From contig CM069873.1 in NCBI GenBank assembly GCA_036172665.1, positions 35,144,001 to 35,208,000 on the forward strand: 64,000 nt of DNA, read 5' to 3'. Below the pieces are notes generated by a model. It was given only the letters and a program-made list of their open reading frames with translations, did not search any database and had not been told where the DNA came from. Position numbers and translations under genes: made by a program. This document shows positions 62,584 to 64,000 of the stretch, piece by piece. This DNA comes from Prosopocoilus inquinatus (Eukaryota; Arthropoda; Insecta; Coleoptera; Lucanidae). Position 1 is the first letter of the stretch, and each line of letters begins with the position of its first letter.

Positions 62584-64000
62584 GAAACAACACGCATTAG
62601 CGTTGTTCCTGTGATGTATCTAATCGATCCTTACTCATCTATCATGTTATTTGGCGTTTCGATGGACTCCAGAAACTTTGATGTGAGATACGAAGTTCTC
62701 GGACGCAGCTGAAGCTGGAAAAAGTTTTAAATGAAACAACACGTACTAGCGTTGTTCCTGTGATATATCTAATCGATCCTTACTCATCTATCATGTTATT
62801 TGACGTTTGGATGGACTCCAGTAACTCTGATGTGAGGTACAAAGTTTTCGGACGCAGCAGAAGCTGGAAATAGTTTTAAATGAAACAACACCCATTAGCG
62901 TTGTTCCTGTGATGTATCTAATGGATCCTTACTCATCTATCATGTTATTTGACGTTTCGATGGACTCTAGTAACTCTGATGTGAGATACGAAGTTTTTGG
63001 ACGCAGCAGGAGCTGGAAATAGTTTTAAACGAAACAACACGTATTAGCGTTGTTCCTGTGATGTATCTAATCGATCCTTACTCATCTATCATGTTATTTG
63101 ACGTTTGGATGGACTCCAGTAACTCTGATGTGAGATACAATGTTCTCGGACGCAGCAGAATCTGGAAATAGTTTTGAACGAAACAACACGTATTAGCGTT
63201 GTTCCTGTGATGTATCTAATCGATCCTTACTCATCTATCATGTTATTTGGCGTTTCGATGGACTCCAGTAACTCTGATGTGAGATACAAAGTTTTCGGAC
63301 GCAGCAGAAGCTGGAAATAGTTTTGAACGAAACAACACGTATTAGCGTTGTTCCTGTGATGTATCTAATCGATCCTTACTTAGCTACTATGTTATTTGAC
63401 GTTTCGATGGACTCCAATAACTCTGATGTGAGATACAAAGTTTTCGGACGCAGCAGAAGCTGGAAATAGTTTTAAACGAAACAACACGCATTAGCGTTGT
63501 TCCTGTGATGTATCTAATCGATCCTTACTCATCTATCATTATATTTGACGTTTGGATGGACTACAGTAACTCTGATGTGAGATACAAAGTTCTCGGACGC
63601 AGCAGAAGCTGGAAATAGTTTTGAACGAAACAACACGTATTAGCGTTGTTCCTGTGATGTATCTAATCGATCCTTACTTATCTACTATGTTATTTGACGT
63701 TTCGATGGACTCCAGTAACTCTGATGTGAGATACGAAATTTTCGAACGCAGCAGAATCTGGAAATAGTTTTAAATGAAACAACACGCATTAGCGTTGTTC
63801 CTGTGATGTATCTAATCGATCCTTACTCATCTATCATGTTATTTGACGTTTCGATGGACTCTAGTAACTCTGATGTGAGATACGAAGTTTTTGGACGCAG
63901 CAGGAGCTGGAAATAGTTTTAAACGAAACAACACGTATTAGCGTTGTTCCTGTGATGTATCTAATCGCTCCTTACTTAGCTACTATGTTATTTGACGTTT
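62584..64000. repeat. Start of the next 31-mer copy, cut by the window end
   Basis: X Y Z AA E F 38' V A (nine units, 1,341 bp) match 57,960-59,300 at offset 4,624. The last 76 bases (63,925-64,000) are the left half of a B unit (ATCGCTCC, CTTAGCTACTATG). A private change is CAGAATCTGG in AA near 63,165. The array clearly continues beyond the window. Confidence 0.88.

Larger units (their letters stand above)
1..64000. repeat. Tandem satellite array of 149-bp monomers filling the window
   Basis: Every part of the window is a head-to-tail copy of one 149-bp unit. Units starting at GAAACAAC fall at 3, 152, 301, 448, 596 and so on to 63,925, giving 429 complete units plus partial ones at both ends. 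All are in the same orientation. I checked lengths segment by segment: they equal multiples of 149 after a few recurrent indels are allowed for (a 2-bp loss in C-type units, one extra base in W'/W'' and H units, single-base losses near 475, 16,230, 22,176 and 26,060) and four unique scars. No unique sequence or mobile element interrupts it. The best-conserved stretches are TGTTCCTGTGATGTATCTAA and GACGCAGCAG. The repeat class is certain; a centromeric or pericentromeric location is only inferred. I do not recognise the family. Confidence 0.99.

Noticed and set aside
1..64000. CRISPR array (regular repeats with intervening sequence)
   Set aside because: The whole 149-bp period is conserved. 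There are no unique spacers between short repeats, and no cas genes.
1..64000. rDNA intergenic-spacer subrepeats
   Set aside because: No rRNA gene sequence appears in 64 kb, and the array is far longer than an ordinary spacer. It cannot be excluded beyond the window but there is no support for it.
1..64000. Transposon or retroelement insertions, terminal inverted repeats or LTRs
   Set aside because: Segment lengths close exactly on multiples of 149 with small listed indels, leaving no room for an inserted element.
1..64000. Telomeric repeats such as TTAGGG or TTAGG runs
   Set aside because: No short telomere-type tandem tract is present anywhere, so there is no direct sign of a chromosome end.
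1..64000. Assembly artefact as the explanation for the long duplications
   Set aside because: It is not fully excluded, but the copies carry distinct private substitutions and indels (for example 22,176; 41,188; 51,539; 53,788; the retained D-E units), which argues against simple duplicated contigs.

Overview
The whole 64,000-base window is one uninterrupted head-to-tail tandem satellite array. I see no protein-coding gene, RNA gene, transposon, CRISPR array or unique-sequence island. The basic unit is a 149-bp monomer of about 40% GC, always in the same orientation. Taking a unit to begin at GAAACAAC, there are 429 consecutive units from base 3 to base 63,924. Two bases of a preceding unit lie before them and 76 bases of a following unit after them, so the array runs past both window ends. 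Once a short list of small indels is allowed for, the segment lengths add up to the base, leaving no room for foreign sequence.

The organism is a eukaryote, probably an animal or other species with little CpG methylation, because CpG is not depleted in the monomer. I do not recognise the satellite family and cannot name a species. A nucleosome-sized monomer, multi-level higher-order repeats (HORs), a dyad in almost every unit and a weak CENP-B-box-like motif in about half the units would suit a centromeric or pericentromeric array. That placement is inference; a subtelomeric, sex-chromosome or B-chromosome array would look the same here.

Letter codes used below are mine: A to Z, AA, AB, W', W'', 38 and so on name monomer variants defined by diagnostic bases. 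Layout: 3-5,810 is a complete 39-monomer HOR (5,808 bp). 5,811-6,404 restarts it. 6,405-9,680 is a 22-monomer HOR (3,276 bp). 9,681-15,752 is a rearranged zone rich in the J-K-L-M-N cassette, with a 7-monomer (1,043 bp) tandem duplication and a 39-bp deletion. 15,753-21,859 holds partial, shuffled copies. 21,860-25,582 repeats the last 25 monomers of the 39-mer. 25,583-31,688 restarts the 39-mer and then diverges. 31,689-34,964 and 34,965-38,240 are two tandem 22-mers matching 6,405-9,680. 38,241-40,918 is a bridge. 41,068-57,959 is a tandem pair of a 58-monomer unit (one copy lost two monomers), each containing a nested 23-mer (3,425 bp) duplication. 57,960-62,583 is a 31-monomer unit (4,624 bp) whose next copy begins at 62,584 and runs off the window.

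The sequence reads as a record of recent amplification. Monomer types differ at roughly 5 to 15 of 149 positions, whereas HOR copies, even 25 kb apart, differ at only a handful of bases in several kb. Most rearrangements are in-register joins between monomers, as unequal crossing-over or gene conversion would leave. A few out-of-register scars act as unique markers: a 42-bp loss with a newly perfect hairpin, a 39-bp loss and a 9-bp slippage duplication.
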